Of a stretch of DNA of 64,000 nt, positions 27,818 to 37,320 are shown piece after piece. The position numbers and the translations under genes are program-made. The notes under the pieces are model-generated. The model was not told the DNA's origin. It ran no database searches and was given only the letters and a program-made list of their open reading frames with translations. Where the stretch lies: assembly GCF_023898865.1 (NCBI RefSeq), contig NZ_JAGSOV010000061.1, positions 1 to 64,000 of the forward strand, read 5' to 3'. The number at the start of each line of letters is the position of its first letter. The first letter of the stretch is position 1. The stretch comes from Pseudonocardia humida (GTDB lineage: Bacteria; Actinomycetota; Actinomycetes; Mycobacteriales; Pseudonocardiaceae).

Positions 27818-29473
27818 TCAGCCGACCGCTCGGGCGGCCGCGCGGCCCGCGACCCGGCCGGAGAACAGGCAGCCGCCGAGGAAGGTGCCCTCCAGCGCGT
27901 TGTAGCCCATCATCCCGCCGCCGCCGAAGCCGCTGACCTCGCCGGCGGCGTACAGGCCTGCGAACGGGGTCCCGTCGGCGCGCAGGCAGCGGCCGTCCAG
28001 GTCGGTCTCCAGCCCGCCGAGGGACTTGCGGGACAGGATGTTGAGGCGGACCGCGATCAGCGGCCCGGCCCCGGGGTCCAGGATCTTGTGCGGCGTCGCC
28101 ACCCGGATGAGCTTGTCGCCGCGGTAGCGGCGGGCCCCCCGGATCGCGGTCACCTGCGCGTCCTTGCTGAACTCGTGGTCGATCTCGCGGTCGCGGGCCT
28201 CGATCACCCCGCGCAGCGCCGGCTCGGTGAGCTCCGGGGCCTCCGGGTCGGCGACCGCGTTCATGCCCCGCACCAGTTCGGCGAGGGTGCCGGCGACCAC
28301 GAAGTCCTCGCCGCGCCGCGTGAACGCCTCCACCGGTCCGGGCGCGCCCTTCTTCACCCGCGACAGCAGCAGCTTCACGTCCCTACCGGTGAAGTCCGGG
28401 TTCTGCTCGGAGCCCGACAGCGCGAACTCCTTCTCGATGATCTTCTGGGTCAGCACGAACCACGAGTAGTCGTAGCCGGTCGACCGCAGGTGCCGCAGCG
28501 TGCCGAGGGTGTCGAACCCCGGGAAGTACGGCGCCGGCAGCCGGTCGCCGGTCGCGTCCAGCCACAGCGACGAGGGGCCGGGCAGGATCCGGATGCCGTG
28601 GTTCTCCCAGACCGGGTCCCAGTTGCGGACCCCCTCGACGTAGTGCCACATCCGGTCGGGGTTGATGACGCTGGCCCCGGCGTCCTGGACGATCCCGAGC
28701 ATCCGGCCGTCCACGTGCGCCGGCACCCCGGCGACCATCCGCTGCGGCGGCGTGCCCAGCCGGGCCGGCCACGCCTTGCGGACCAGGTCGTGATCGCCCC
28801 CGATCCCGCCGGAGGTGACGACCACCGCCTGGCCGCGGAGCTCGAAGTCGGCCACCTCCACCCGCGACGTCGGGCGGCCGCGGTCGGCGGGCGTCGGCTC
28901 CAGCACCGTGCCGCGCACCCCCACGGCCGTGCCGTCCTCGACCACGAGGCCGTCGACCCGGTGTCGGAAGGCGAGGGTGACCCGCCCCGCGGCGACGTGC
29001 TCGCGCACCCGCCGCTCGAACAGCTCCACCACGCCGGGACCGGTGCCCCAGGTCAGGTGGAAGCGGGGCACCGAGTTGCCGTGCCCCTCGGCGCGGCCGT
29101 CCCCGCGCTCGGCCCAGCCCACCACCGGGAAGATCCGGTGCCCCATCCCGCGCAGCCAGGACCGCTTCTCCCCCGCGGCGAAGTCGACGTAGGCCCGCGC
29201 CCAGGCCCGTGGCCACCGGTCCTCCGGCCGGTCGAACTGCGCACTGCCCAGCCAGTCCTGCCAGGCCAGTTCGCGGGAGTCCCGGACCCCCATCCGCCGC
29301 TGCTCCGGGGAGCCGACCAGGAACAGCCCGCCCAGCGACCAGAACGCCTGGCCGCCGAGGGACTGCTCGCCCTCCTGGTCCACCACCAGCACCGACCGTC
29401 CCGCGTCGGCCGCCTCCGCGGCGGCCACCAGCCCGGCCAGCCCGGCCCCCACGACGACGACATCGGCCTGCAT
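27818..29473 (-). CDS. FAD-binding dehydrogenase of the fumarate reductase/KstD-like group
   Basis: 551 residues. N-terminal FAD motif VVVGAGLAGLVAAAEAADAG with downstream acidic VDQEGEQSLGGQAFWSLGG, a catalytic-domain stretch SRKSLGGLETDLDGRCL, and C-terminal GLYAAGEVSGFGGGGMMGYNALEG, which closes the flavin site in this family. The length and these motifs match the FAD-binding dehydrogenases related to flavocytochrome c and ketosteroid dehydrogenases. ATG at 29473 overlaps the DUF4387 stop; GTG at 29476 is an alternative. Within the operon it probably dehydrogenates a carbon chain carrying carboxylates, as tricarballylate dehydrogenase does; that is inference. Confidence 0.85.
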   Translation of the reverse strand: MQADVVVVGAGLAGLVAAAEAADAGRSVLVVDQEGEQSLGGQAFWSLGGLFLVGSPEQRRMGVRDSRELAWQDWLGSAQFDRPEDRWPRAWARAYVDFAAGEKRSWLRGMGHRIFPVVGWAERGDGRAEGHGNSVPRFHLTWGTGPGVVELFERRVREHVAAGRVTLAFRHRVDGLVVEDGTAVGVRGTVLEPTPADRGRPTSRVEVADFELRGQAVVVTSGGIGGDHDLVRKAWPARLGTPPQRMVAGVPAHVDGRMLGIVQDAGASVINPDRMWHYVEGVRNWDPVWENHGIRILPGPSSLWLDATGDRLPAPYFPGFDTLGTLRHLRSTGYDYSWFVLTQKIIEKEFALSGSEQNPDFTGRDVKLLLSRVKKGAPGPVEAFTRRGEDFVVAGTLAELVRGMNAVADPEAPELTEPALRGVIEARDREIDHEFSKDAQVTAIRGARRYRGDKLIRVATPHKILDPGAGPLIAVRLNILSRKSLGGLETDLDGRCLRADGTPFAGLYAAGEVSGFGGGGMMGYNALEGTFLGGCLFSGRVAGRAAARAVG

Positions 29474-29811
29474 CACGACCCACCTCCGGCGGCCGGCACG
29501 CGCAGCAGCGCGAGCGGGACGTGGTGCTGGCCGGCGTGCATGTCGCGGTCGCGCAGCGAGCCCTGGGAGATCGGGCGCGGGAAGGAGATCTTCACGACGT
29601 TCAGCGACGGGATCCGGAAGATCTGCACGGTGGCCGCGTCGACCCGGTAGAGCCGGGCGATCACCCGCTCGTCGAGGAACGACTCGTCGGCGGCGATGCG
29701 GTAGCCCGCGGCGTCGCGCAGGAACAGCTCCATGGTGACCCAGAACGGGCCGGCGTTCTTGGACCGGACCTCGTGGGCCAGGTCGGCGAGGGTCGGGGTG
29801 GTCTCAGGCAC
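29473..29811 (-). CDS. DUF4387 protein, AtuA partner
   Basis: 112 residues, matching the DUF4387 size. Recognisable pieces are LADLAHEVRSKNAGPFWVTMELFL near the N-terminus (KNAGPFW is the hallmark), YRVDAATVQIFRIPSLNVVKISFPRP and RDMHAGQHHVPL. This domain is repeatedly found next to, or fused to, AtuA/DUF1446 proteins, as here, where it overlaps the AtuA-like gene by 8 bases. Biochemical role unknown; probably the small subunit of an AtuA-DUF4387 enzyme. Confidence 0.85.
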   Translation of the reverse strand: MPETTPTLADLAHEVRSKNAGPFWVTMELFLRDAAGYRIAADESFLDERVIARLYRVDAATVQIFRIPSLNVVKISFPRPISQGSLRDRDMHAGQHHVPLALLRVPAAGGGS

Positions 29812-31191
29812 TGGTCGGCTCCCCGATCCGGGTGCGGAACATGCTGCTGGGGGTGACCGTGTCGACGACGTGGTTCAGCACGAACTCGTAGGCCGCACCG
29901 CGCTCGACCTCGGCCGGTGAGCTCGCGAACGCGAGGCTGGGCAGGTAGCCCATGGCCGGTGTCGGCAGGTGCAGCATCAGCGGGTTGGCGACCTTCGCGA
30001 CGGCCGTGGCGGTCGCCTGGTCGGGCGCGTTGACCAGCAGCATCACCCCGACCTCGCGCGGTGGGCCGCTCTCCGGTTCGAGGTCGTCGAGCACCCCGTT
30101 GTGGCCGTAGAGGCGCAGGTCGAAGGCGTACTCGTGATCGGCCAGCCGCAGCGTCTGGTCCACCCGCCGGCGGATCAGCGTGCACATCAGGTCCGCCCAG
30201 GCGTCGATGTCGGCGAGGATGATCGGGTCCCGGACCGCGGTGAACGACAGGGTCTCGTAGCCGGTGATCCGGGCGCCCTCCAGCTTGACGGTGTGCTGGT
30301 CGGCCTGGTGGAACCGGGAACCCTCGACCCGGACCGTGCGGTGGTCGAGGGCGACGTAGGTCGCGTGCTCGACGTCGAGGGTCCCGGCGGGCTCGCGCAT
30401 CCGGAACGGGTTCACCGTCTCGTAGAGCATGTGGGCGGCGACCACCGTCGGCGTGCAGGCGGCGCCCGGGTCGAGCGGCTCGATGGTGAACCCGTCGGCG
30501 TCGACGACCGCGTACACCCCGCCGGCGCGGGGGTTGGTGGTCGCCTGGCCACCGCACTCGACGATCTTGGCCGCGTGCCAGGTCGGTCCGGCGGGCATCC
30601 CCTTCATCAGCGGGTACGCCGCGGCCACTGCCGTGTCGGTGGCGCGGCCGGCGAGCACCACCTGCGCCCCGGCGCGCAGGGCCTCGACGATCGGCTCGTG
30701 GCCCATCATCCCGACGATGTGGGTGCAGCTCTCCAGGGTCTCGGCGCGCAGCTCGCCCAGCGGCGGCAGCGGGTGCACCCGGCCGGCGTCCAGGGAGTCC
30801 TTGAGGTCCGCCGCGTTCTGCTCGCTGTAGATCCGCGCGACGGTCAGGTCCAGGCCCTCCTCGACCATCACCTCGGCGGCGATGCCGGCCACCCAGTCGA
30901 CCCCGGCGTCGGTGCCGCTGGTGCCGCAGGAGCCCACGATGAGCGGGACGTCCGCGCGGGCGGCGGCCCGCAGCAGGCTGCGCAGGTCGCGCGCGACGGC
31001 CTTCGCCGTGGTCTTCGGCGTGGCGGACCCCAGGTAGTGGGGCCCGGAGTCGGTGGAGCCGCCGTCGATGGTGATGACGTCGATGCCCAGTTCCAGCCCG
31101 CGCTCGATGGTGGACTCGTCCCAGCCCGCGCCGAGCATGCCGCTGGGGGTCAGGATCCGGACGCGCTCGACCGGTTCGTCGTTCATGGGCC

Positions 31192-31195
<4 letters not shown>
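29804..31195 (-). CDS. AtuA-like (DUF1446) protein
   Basis: 463 residues. It belongs to the acyclic-terpene-utilisation AtuA family: RILTPSGMLGAGWD at the N-terminus, IDGGSTDSGPHYLGSATPK, GSCGTSGTDAGVDW, VLAGRATDTAVAA and GGQATTNPRAGG. AtuA is essential for citronellol/geraniol breakdown in Pseudomonas, but its reaction has not been defined to my knowledge. Here it is not beside acyl-CoA carboxylase genes but between a tartrate/malate-type dehydrogenase and DUF4387, so it likely acts on a hydroxy- or polycarboxylate. Start chosen at 31195 for the ATGA overlap with the dehydrogenase stop; ATG at 31186 is also possible. Confidence 0.87.
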
Positions 31196-32276
<1,081 letters not shown>

Positions 32277-32280
<4 letters not shown>

Positions 32281-33245
32281 GCGCTGCGCCCGATCAGGTG
32301 GGCGTTGACGCAGTGCCGTGCCCGGCCGGCGAGCGCGGCGACCAGCTCGGCGGCGCCCTCCCGGCCGGCGGCGGCGCGGGCCTGCGCGGTCTGGCCGGCG
32401 AGGTGGGAGCAGACGACGATCCCGTCGACCCCGCGCAGCGGGCTGTCGGCCGGCAGCGGCTCGGCCACGGTCACGTCGAGCGCCGCTCCGGCGATCACCC
32501 CGTCGCGCACCGCGGCGGCCAGCGCCCGCTCGTCGACGACAGCGCCCCGGGCCGTGTTCACCAGCACCGCCGTCGGTCGCATGCTGCGCAGCTCGGCGGC
32601 GCCGATCAGGCCGCGGGTGCGCTCGGTGAGCGCGGTGTGGATCGAGACGTGGTCGGACCCCGCCAGCAGCTCGGGCAGCTCGACGAACCGGACCGACGGG
32701 TCGGTCCGCCGGTCGGCGGGCACGCCGGTCGTGCACAGCACCGTCATCCCGAAGGCCTGCGCCAGGGGTACGACCGCTCGGGCCGCCGCGCCGTAGCCGA
32801 CCAGACCCAGCGTCGCACCGCGCAGCTCGTGCCCGTCCTCGCGCGGCCAGCCCCCGGCAGCCACCCCGGCCGCGCTGTGCACGATCCGGCGGGCGGCGGC
32901 CAGCAGCAGGCCGAGGGTGTACTCGGCGACCGCGTTGGCGTTGACGCCGGGCAGGTTGCTGACGCCGATCCCGTACCGGGCGGCGGCGGCCACGTCGATG
33001 GAGTCGTAACCGACGCCGGTGCGGACCACGGCCCGCAGCCGGGGCGCGCGGGCCAGCACCTCGGCGGTCAGCGGCTCGTTGGCCACCAACGCGGCGTCGG
33101 CGTCCCGCAGGAGCTCGACCAGCTGCTCGGGGTCGCGACGCCCGACGAGCGGCGCGTGGACCGTCTGCAGACCGTGATCGATGAGGTACCGGTCGACCCC
33201 GTCGCCGGGCGCGAGGTAGTCCGTCGTGATCAGGACGCGGGTCAC
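32277..33245 (-). CDS. D-isomer-specific 2-hydroxyacid dehydrogenase
   Basis: 322 residues from GTG at 33245. The family triad is visible: Arg in VVRTGVGYDSID, Glu in VTVAEPLPADSPL, His in VCSHLAGQT. The NAD motif is GLVGYGAAARAV, where the third Gly of G-x-G-x-x-G is Ala. Closest in layout to phosphoglycerate-dehydrogenase-like hydroxyacid dehydrogenases without an ACT domain. It is the first large gene of the carboxylate operon, and its start codon overlaps the stop of a 15-residue leader frame (GTGA). Confidence 0.88.
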
Positions 33246-33289
33246 CGCTGCCCGCCCGGGACAGCGGGGGGTCGGGTGCTGGCGGTCAT
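33242..33289 (-). CDS. possible 15-residue leader peptide, translationally coupled
   Basis: ATG at 33289-33287 has GGAGG 8 bases upstream and opens a 15-codon frame (MTASTRPPAVPGGQR) whose TGA overlaps the GTG start of the hydroxyacid dehydrogenase gene. The dehydrogenase start has only a weak ribosome site of its own, so ribosomes finishing the leader may restart there. The peptide contains Arg-Pro-Pro and Pro-Gly-Gly, which can slow ribosomes. Whether it is translated is unproven; it could be only an upstream start that loads the operon. Confidence 0.4.
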   Translation of the reverse strand: MTASTRPPAVPGGQR

Positions 33290-33329
33290 GTCACCGGCCT
33301 CCATCTCGGTCGTTGAGGTGGTGCCGGGC

Positions 33330-33359
33330 ACGCTACTTTTGCTATAGCAACTCCGTCAA
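33330..33359 (-). promoter_or_regulatory. promoter and operator of the carboxylate operon
   Basis: On the minus strand, TTGACG (33359-33354) and TAGCGT (33335-33330) are 18 bases apart, a good -35/-10 pair with a start near 33323. A perfect 12-base palindrome TTGCTATAGCAA at 33339-33350 fills the spacer between them. That is where a repressor would block polymerase. The obvious candidate is the divergent GntR/FCD regulator at 33404; GntR-family sites are commonly short dyads of this kind. Confidence 0.65.
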
Positions 33360-33403
33360 GTGTTGCTTAGAGCTGCGCAATCGCAACGGCTAGCATGACG
33401 GCC

Positions 33404-34153
33404 ATGCCGCGCGAACCGCTGGAGACCCTGGTCCACGACACGCTCGCGGACCGGTCGTACCGCGCCATCCGCGCCGCCATCACCACCGGTGAGCTGCGAC
33501 CGGGCCAGAAGGTCACCGAGCGCGGCCTGGCCGAGCGGCTCGCGGTGAGCCCCACCCCGGTCCGCGAGGCCATCCGCCGCCTGGAGCAGGACGGCCTGCT
33601 CGAACGCACCGGTGCGCGCACGGTCAAGGTGGCCGCGCCGGGCGACGGCGCCATCCAGGACCTCGCCGAGGTCGAGGTGGCACTGCGCGGGATGGTCGCC
33701 CGGTTCGCCGCCCGGCACGCCACCGCCGAACAGCTCGACGAGCTCGACGCCGTGCTCGACGAGGCCGACGACCTGCTGATCGTGATCAAGCAGCGGCACG
33801 GCGCGGGCGAGGACACCAGCCGCCACCTCCGCCTGCTCCTGGACGCGATGCAGCGCTTCAACGACGTGGTGGACGCCTGCGCCGGCAACCCGGTGCTGGT
33901 GCGGCTGCTCGACCAGACCCGGGTCTTCTCCTGGCCGGAGCGGCGGGCCCGGCTGATCGAGCGGATCGCCCGCGACCAGACCTTCGGGCTGGACCGCTAC
34001 GCCGGCCACCGCGCGCTGGTCCGGGCCCTGCGGGCGGGCGATTCCGCGGCCGCCGAGGCCCTGGTCATCGAGGACGCCCGGGGCGGCCTGAGCGACCTGC
34101 TCACCCCGATGTCGACCGGTCCCGGCGACCGGCGACCGGGCGCGACGTCGTGA
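33404..34153 (+). CDS. GntR-family regulator with FCD domain
   Basis: 249 residues. The winged helix-turn-helix (about 18-75) has RSYRAIRAAITTGELRPGQK and LAVSPTPVREAIRRLEQDGLL. The rest is an all-helical FCD ligand domain with Asp/His metal-ligand candidates (FGLDRYAGHRALVRAL). Members are released from DNA by organic acids. A -10-like TAGCAT at 33391-33396 lies 7 bases before ATG 33404, suggesting a leaderless message. The earlier ATG at 33395 overlaps that box and would add three residues. It is divergent from the carboxylate operon and is its likely repressor. Confidence 0.87.
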   Translation: MPREPLETLVHDTLADRSYRAIRAAITTGELRPGQKVTERGLAERLAVSPTPVREAIRRLEQDGLLERTGARTVKVAAPGDGAIQDLAEVEVALRGMVARFAARHATAEQLDELDAVLDEADDLLIVIKQRHGAGEDTSRHLRLLLDAMQRFNDVVDACAGNPVLVRLLDQTRVFSWPERRARLIERIARDQTFGLDRYAGHRALVRALRAGDSAAAEALVIEDARGGLSDLLTPMSTGPGDRRPGATS

Positions 34154-34293
34154 CCGTCGGGTAGACGACCGGGTCGCCCGCCTCCCGGAGCTGCCGGCTC
34201 GGGGAGCTGCTCCGATCCCGGCCGGACCCGGCCCGCCCGCCCCGCCGCTGCGCCGCCCCGGCACCTGCCGGACGCACGCTCGGCGACCTGCGC

Positions 34294-34647
34294 TCAGGCC
34301 GGCAGGGCGGTGAGCACGCCCCAGACGAGGAGCGTCGTCGCGGCGGTCCAGAGGACGACCGCCACCGCCTGCCACAGCAGGACCCGTCCGCGCGGGGTTC
34401 CGGCGACGAGCATGGCGGAGGTGAGCCGGGTGGGGATCGCCGACGGCCCGAGGATGCTCGCACCCGGCACCCCGAACCGGGCCAGCCACCTCCGAAAGCG
34501 CTGACGCCGCTTCGACTCGGGCTCGGCGAGCGCGGTTCCACCGGCCGCCCCGGCCCGGCGCGACCGGCGGTTCACCGCCGCCGCTCGGGCCCGCGAGCTG
34601 ACCAGCACCACCAGACCCGTCTCGGCCCCGAATACGCGGGTACGCAT
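34294..34647 (-). CDS. small multidrug-export-like membrane protein, probably N-terminally truncated
   Basis: 117 residues. The C-terminal half has the feature I associate with small 'multi-drug export' membrane proteins of actinobacteria: RFGVPGASILGPSAIPTRLTS followed by AMLVAGTPRGRVLLWQAVAVVLW and a last hydrophobic helix. Typical members are about 150-170 residues with one or two more helices before this point. Here the N-terminus is a short hydrophobic piece and a basic loop, so the 5' end looks lost. No ribosome site is convincing. Could be a pseudogene. Confidence 0.5.
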   Translation of the reverse strand: MRTRVFGAETGLVVLVSSRARAAAVNRRSRRAGAAGGTALAEPESKRRQRFRRWLARFGVPGASILGPSAIPTRLTSAMLVAGTPRGRVLLWQAVAVVLWTAATTLLVWGVLTALPA

Positions 34648-34704
34648 TCTCGGAAGCGGGTCAGGACGCTGTGGGAGACGACGTCGGCGGGCAGGGTCGA
34701 CCGA

Positions 34705-35091
34705 TCAGAACATGCCGTTGTCGTTGGCGGAGGTAGCGGGGACGACCTGCAGGACGTCCCAATGCTCGACGATCTTGCCGTGGCCGTTCAGACGGAAGAT
34801 GTCGATGCCGGCGTAGTCGTCGCCGGGCCAGGTCTGATGGCAGTGCAGGACGACCAGGTCGCCCTCGGCGATCACGCGGACGAACCGCACGTGCTTTCCG
34901 GGGTAGTCGGCGGCCATCCGCTGGAAGTATTCGACGAAGGCTTCCTTGCCGTCGGCGACGTGCACGTTGTGCTGGGTGTAGGTGTCCCCGGCATAGCGGT
35001 CGAGGGCTGCTGCCGGTCGGCACTGGTTGAACATCAGGTCGTAGAAGGCCTGGACGTTGTCCTTGTTGCGCTGCAGATCGGTGCCGCTCAT
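34705..35091 (-). CDS. SnoaL-like/NTF2-fold protein
   Basis: 128 residues, typical of SnoaL-like domains. It begins with the helix [22 protein letters not shown], then [26 protein letters not shown], a pattern shared with SnoaL-like polyketide cyclases and related hydrolases (a YxQHN motif before the DG). ATG at 35091 has GGGAG upstream; the frame is open further. Function could be a small-molecule isomerase/cyclase or a binding protein. No partner gene adjoins it. Confidence 0.8.
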   Translation of the reverse strand: MSGTDLQRNKDNVQAFYDLMFNQCRPAAALDRYAGDTYTQHNVHVADGKEAFVEYFQRMAADYPGKHVRFVRVIAEGDLVVLHCHQTWPGDDYAGIDIFRLNGHGKIVEHWDVLQVVPATSANDNGMF

Positions 35092-35451
35092 ACGAGGGTC
35101 TCCCATCCTCCGGGTCGACCCACCCCACACCGTGCCCCGACGGCACGGTCAAGTGCTCCACTCCGCGGGCGGCCCGCCATCGCGTGCAGGACTTGAGCGT
35201 GCCGCGGGGCACGGTGTCGCCTGGTGCCCACGCCGGACGCCGGACCCCACCGGACCGACTGCGGGGCTGTGGTCGTCGGGGTCCCGCGCCGACGGCCCGG
35301 ACAGGCCGCGACACCGCGCCCCTCACCGGCGCAGGCGCCCGCCGATGCTGACCGCGGCACCGGGCCGCCCGGACAGCAGCGCGGCTGAACGGTCGGTAAA
35401 GTGCGTCGGCAGCACGCGACGGTGCTGGGACCGATCCGACAGGAGGTCGCT
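35092..35451. other. divergent intergenic region
   Basis: 360 bases between the SnoaL-like gene (minus) and the DUF808 gene (plus), expected to carry both promoters. AGGAGGT at 35441-35447 is the DUF808 ribosome site. I see no convincing operator, RNA gene or small coding frame. Confidence 0.4.
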
Positions 35452-36414
35452 GTGCCGGGCGGCTTGGCAGCTCTGCTGGACGACATCGCCGCGCTCGCCA
35501 GACTGGCCGCGGCATCCATCGACGACGTCGGCGCGGCCGCCGGCCGGGCCAGCGCCAAGGCGGCGGGGGTGATCGTCGACGACGCCGCCGTGACACCGCG
35601 CTACCTGCAGGGCTTCGCCGCCGAGCGGGAGCTGCCGGTCGTCCGCAAGATCGCCATCGGCTCGATCCGCAACAAGCTGCTGATCATCCTGCCGGTCATC
35701 CTGCTGATGAGCCAGTTCCTGCCATGGCTGCTCACCCCGATCCTGATGATCGGCGGCGCCTACCTGTGCTACGAGGGCGCCGAGAAGATCTGGGAGAAGG
35801 TGTCCGGCCACGGCCACCACGACGTCCCGGCGGCCATGTCCGGTCCCGACCAGGAGAACACGATGGTCCGGGGCGCCATCCGGACCGACCTCATCCTCTC
35901 CGCCGAGATCATGGTCATCTCCCTCAACGAGGTGGCCGAGGAGGCGTTCTGGAGCCGGGCGCTGATCCTCGTCCTCGTCGCGTTCCTCATCACCGCCATC
36001 GTCTACGGCGCGGTCGCGCTGATCGTGAAGATGGACGACATCGGCCTGCGGCTCACCGAACGCCCCTCCGCGTTCAGCAAGCGCTTCGGCACGATGCTCG
36101 TGCGCGCGATGCCCAAGGTCCTGGCCTTCCTGTCCACGCTCGGCATCGTCGCCATGCTGTGGGTGGGCGGCCACATCATCCTGATCGGGCTCGACGAGCT
36201 GGGCTGGTCCTGGCCCTACGACGTCGTCCACCACGCCGAGGAGGTCGTCCACGACGCGACCGGCGCGCTGGGCGGGCTGCTGGCCTGGGTCACCAACACC
36301 CTGGCCTCCGCGGTGCTCGGGCTCCTGGTGGGCGCAGTGGTCGTGGCCGCGATCGTGCTGTTCCGGCGGCTGCGCCGGCGCCGGTCCGGAGCCGCCGCCG
36401 AGCACACCGCCTGA
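35452..36414 (+). CDS. DUF808 (YedI-type) inner-membrane protein
   Basis: 320 residues from GTG at 35452 with AGGAGGT 4 bases upstream. The N-terminus GGLAALLDDIAALARLAAASIDDV and the stretch VTPRYLQGFAAERELPVVRKIAIGSIRNKL are hallmarks of DUF808 proteins such as E. coli YedI. About seven membrane helices follow, with YLCYEGAEKIWE and a His-rich loop (GHGHHD). Function unknown in the family. It stands alone. Confidence 0.9.
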   Translation: MPGGLAALLDDIAALARLAAASIDDVGAAAGRASAKAAGVIVDDAAVTPRYLQGFAAERELPVVRKIAIGSIRNKLLIILPVILLMSQFLPWLLTPILMIGGAYLCYEGAEKIWEKVSGHGHHDVPAAMSGPDQENTMVRGAIRTDLILSAEIMVISLNEVAEEAFWSRALILVLVAFLITAIVYGAVALIVKMDDIGLRLTERPSAFSKRFGTMLVRAMPKVLAFLSTLGIVAMLWVGGHIILIGLDELGWSWPYDVVHHAEEVVHDATGALGGLLAWVTNTLASAVLGLLVGAVVVAAIVLFRRLRRRRSGAAAEHTA

Positions 36415-36484
36415 GCGGTCACCCACTCCCGCATCATCACCATCGGTGAGCCACGGCTGCTCACGCTCGCTCGTCCTCGACCCA

Positions 36485-36772
36485 TCACGCACTCCAGACG
36501 GCCAGGTCGATCCACACGCGGGGCTCGTGGCCGCTGAGCCGGATCTCCCCGACCACGAAGTCCAACCGGGTGCCCACCTCAGGCATCTCCTCCGCCAGCG
36601 CCGCGACCCCCGGGTCCCGCTGCCGACGGATGACGTCGACAGACGCTCCGACCGGCTCGAACTCGTCGAGCTCGACGAGCACGCCCCACGGCTGGTGGCC
36701 GGCGACCGTGCCGCGCACGCGCAGCCCGACGGTCAGCTCCGAGACCGGCCGACGAGGTCCTTCGAGGTCCAC
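36485..36772 (-). CDS. small S1/OB-fold-like protein
   Basis: 95 residues from a GTG start. ELTVGLRVRGTVAGHQPWGVLVELDEF is the opening of an S1-type OB fold, and VGTRLDFVVGEIRLSGHEPRVWIDLA could close it. That suggests RNA or single-strand nucleic-acid binding, though short S1-like stand-alone proteins of unknown role are common in actinobacteria. No good ribosome site is visible, so the start is uncertain. Confidence 0.6.
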   Translation of the reverse strand: MDLEGPRRPVSELTVGLRVRGTVAGHQPWGVLVELDEFEPVGASVDVIRRQRDPGVAALAEEMPEVGTRLDFVVGEIRLSGHEPRVWIDLAVWSA

Positions 36773-36854
36773 GGGTCGCAGCGTGGCAGATGCACTGGGT
36801 GAACCGAACCGGCATGGGGCCTCCTCCGACTGGCGACGTCCTGCGGCAGCTCGA

Positions 36855-37295
36855 TCACGACCGGCTCGGCGTGGGCGCGGCGGACCGGACCGGCAGCCCG
36901 AACGCCAGCACCGCCAGCAGGACCGAGGTGACCGAGACGACGCTCAGCGTGATCGTCTGCATGACCTGGTCGCTGAGGGTGGGCAGCACGTGGACGTGCG
37001 CCTGGTGGTAGGCGTGGTGGGGCAGGTTGGCGACCACCGCGGCCAGCCCGGTGGCCCGGGCCAGCCAGACCCCGCCGGTGAGCAGCGCGACGAGCGCGAC
37101 CACCCCGAACGCGAGGTTGCCCTGCGCGACGTCGCGCAGCAGGTGCTCGTTGAACGGGCCGTCGACATCCACCCAGTGCCGGCCGAAGCCGGGGAAGTCG
37201 TCGTAGAACGAGCGCGGGGCGAGGTACTGCCACAGCCCGGTGGCCAGCCCGAAGAAGGCGAACCAGGCCAGCAGGGCCCGCACGGCGGTGCGCAT
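36855..37295 (-). CDS. four-helix membrane protein, unknown function
   Basis: 146 residues; ATG at 37295 with GGAGGAGAT upstream. Four hydrophobic segments (about 5-24, 60-78, 82-95 and 110-132) with a first loop PRSFYDDFPGFGRHWVDVDGPFNEHLLRD and a His-rich inner loop HHAYHQAHVHVLP. The loops are recognisable from a group of uncharacterised actinobacterial membrane proteins. Its start lies 25 bases downstream of the aminomutase-like gene stop, so it may be the last gene of that transcript. Confidence 0.8.
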   Translation of the reverse strand: MRTAVRALLAWFAFFGLATGLWQYLAPRSFYDDFPGFGRHWVDVDGPFNEHLLRDVAQGNLAFGVVALVALLTGGVWLARATGLAAVVANLPHHAYHQAHVHVLPTLSDQVMQTITLSVVSVTSVLLAVLAFGLPVRSAAPTPSRS

Positions 37296-37320
37296 GGGGA
37301 TCTCCTCCCGGTGCGGTGGG

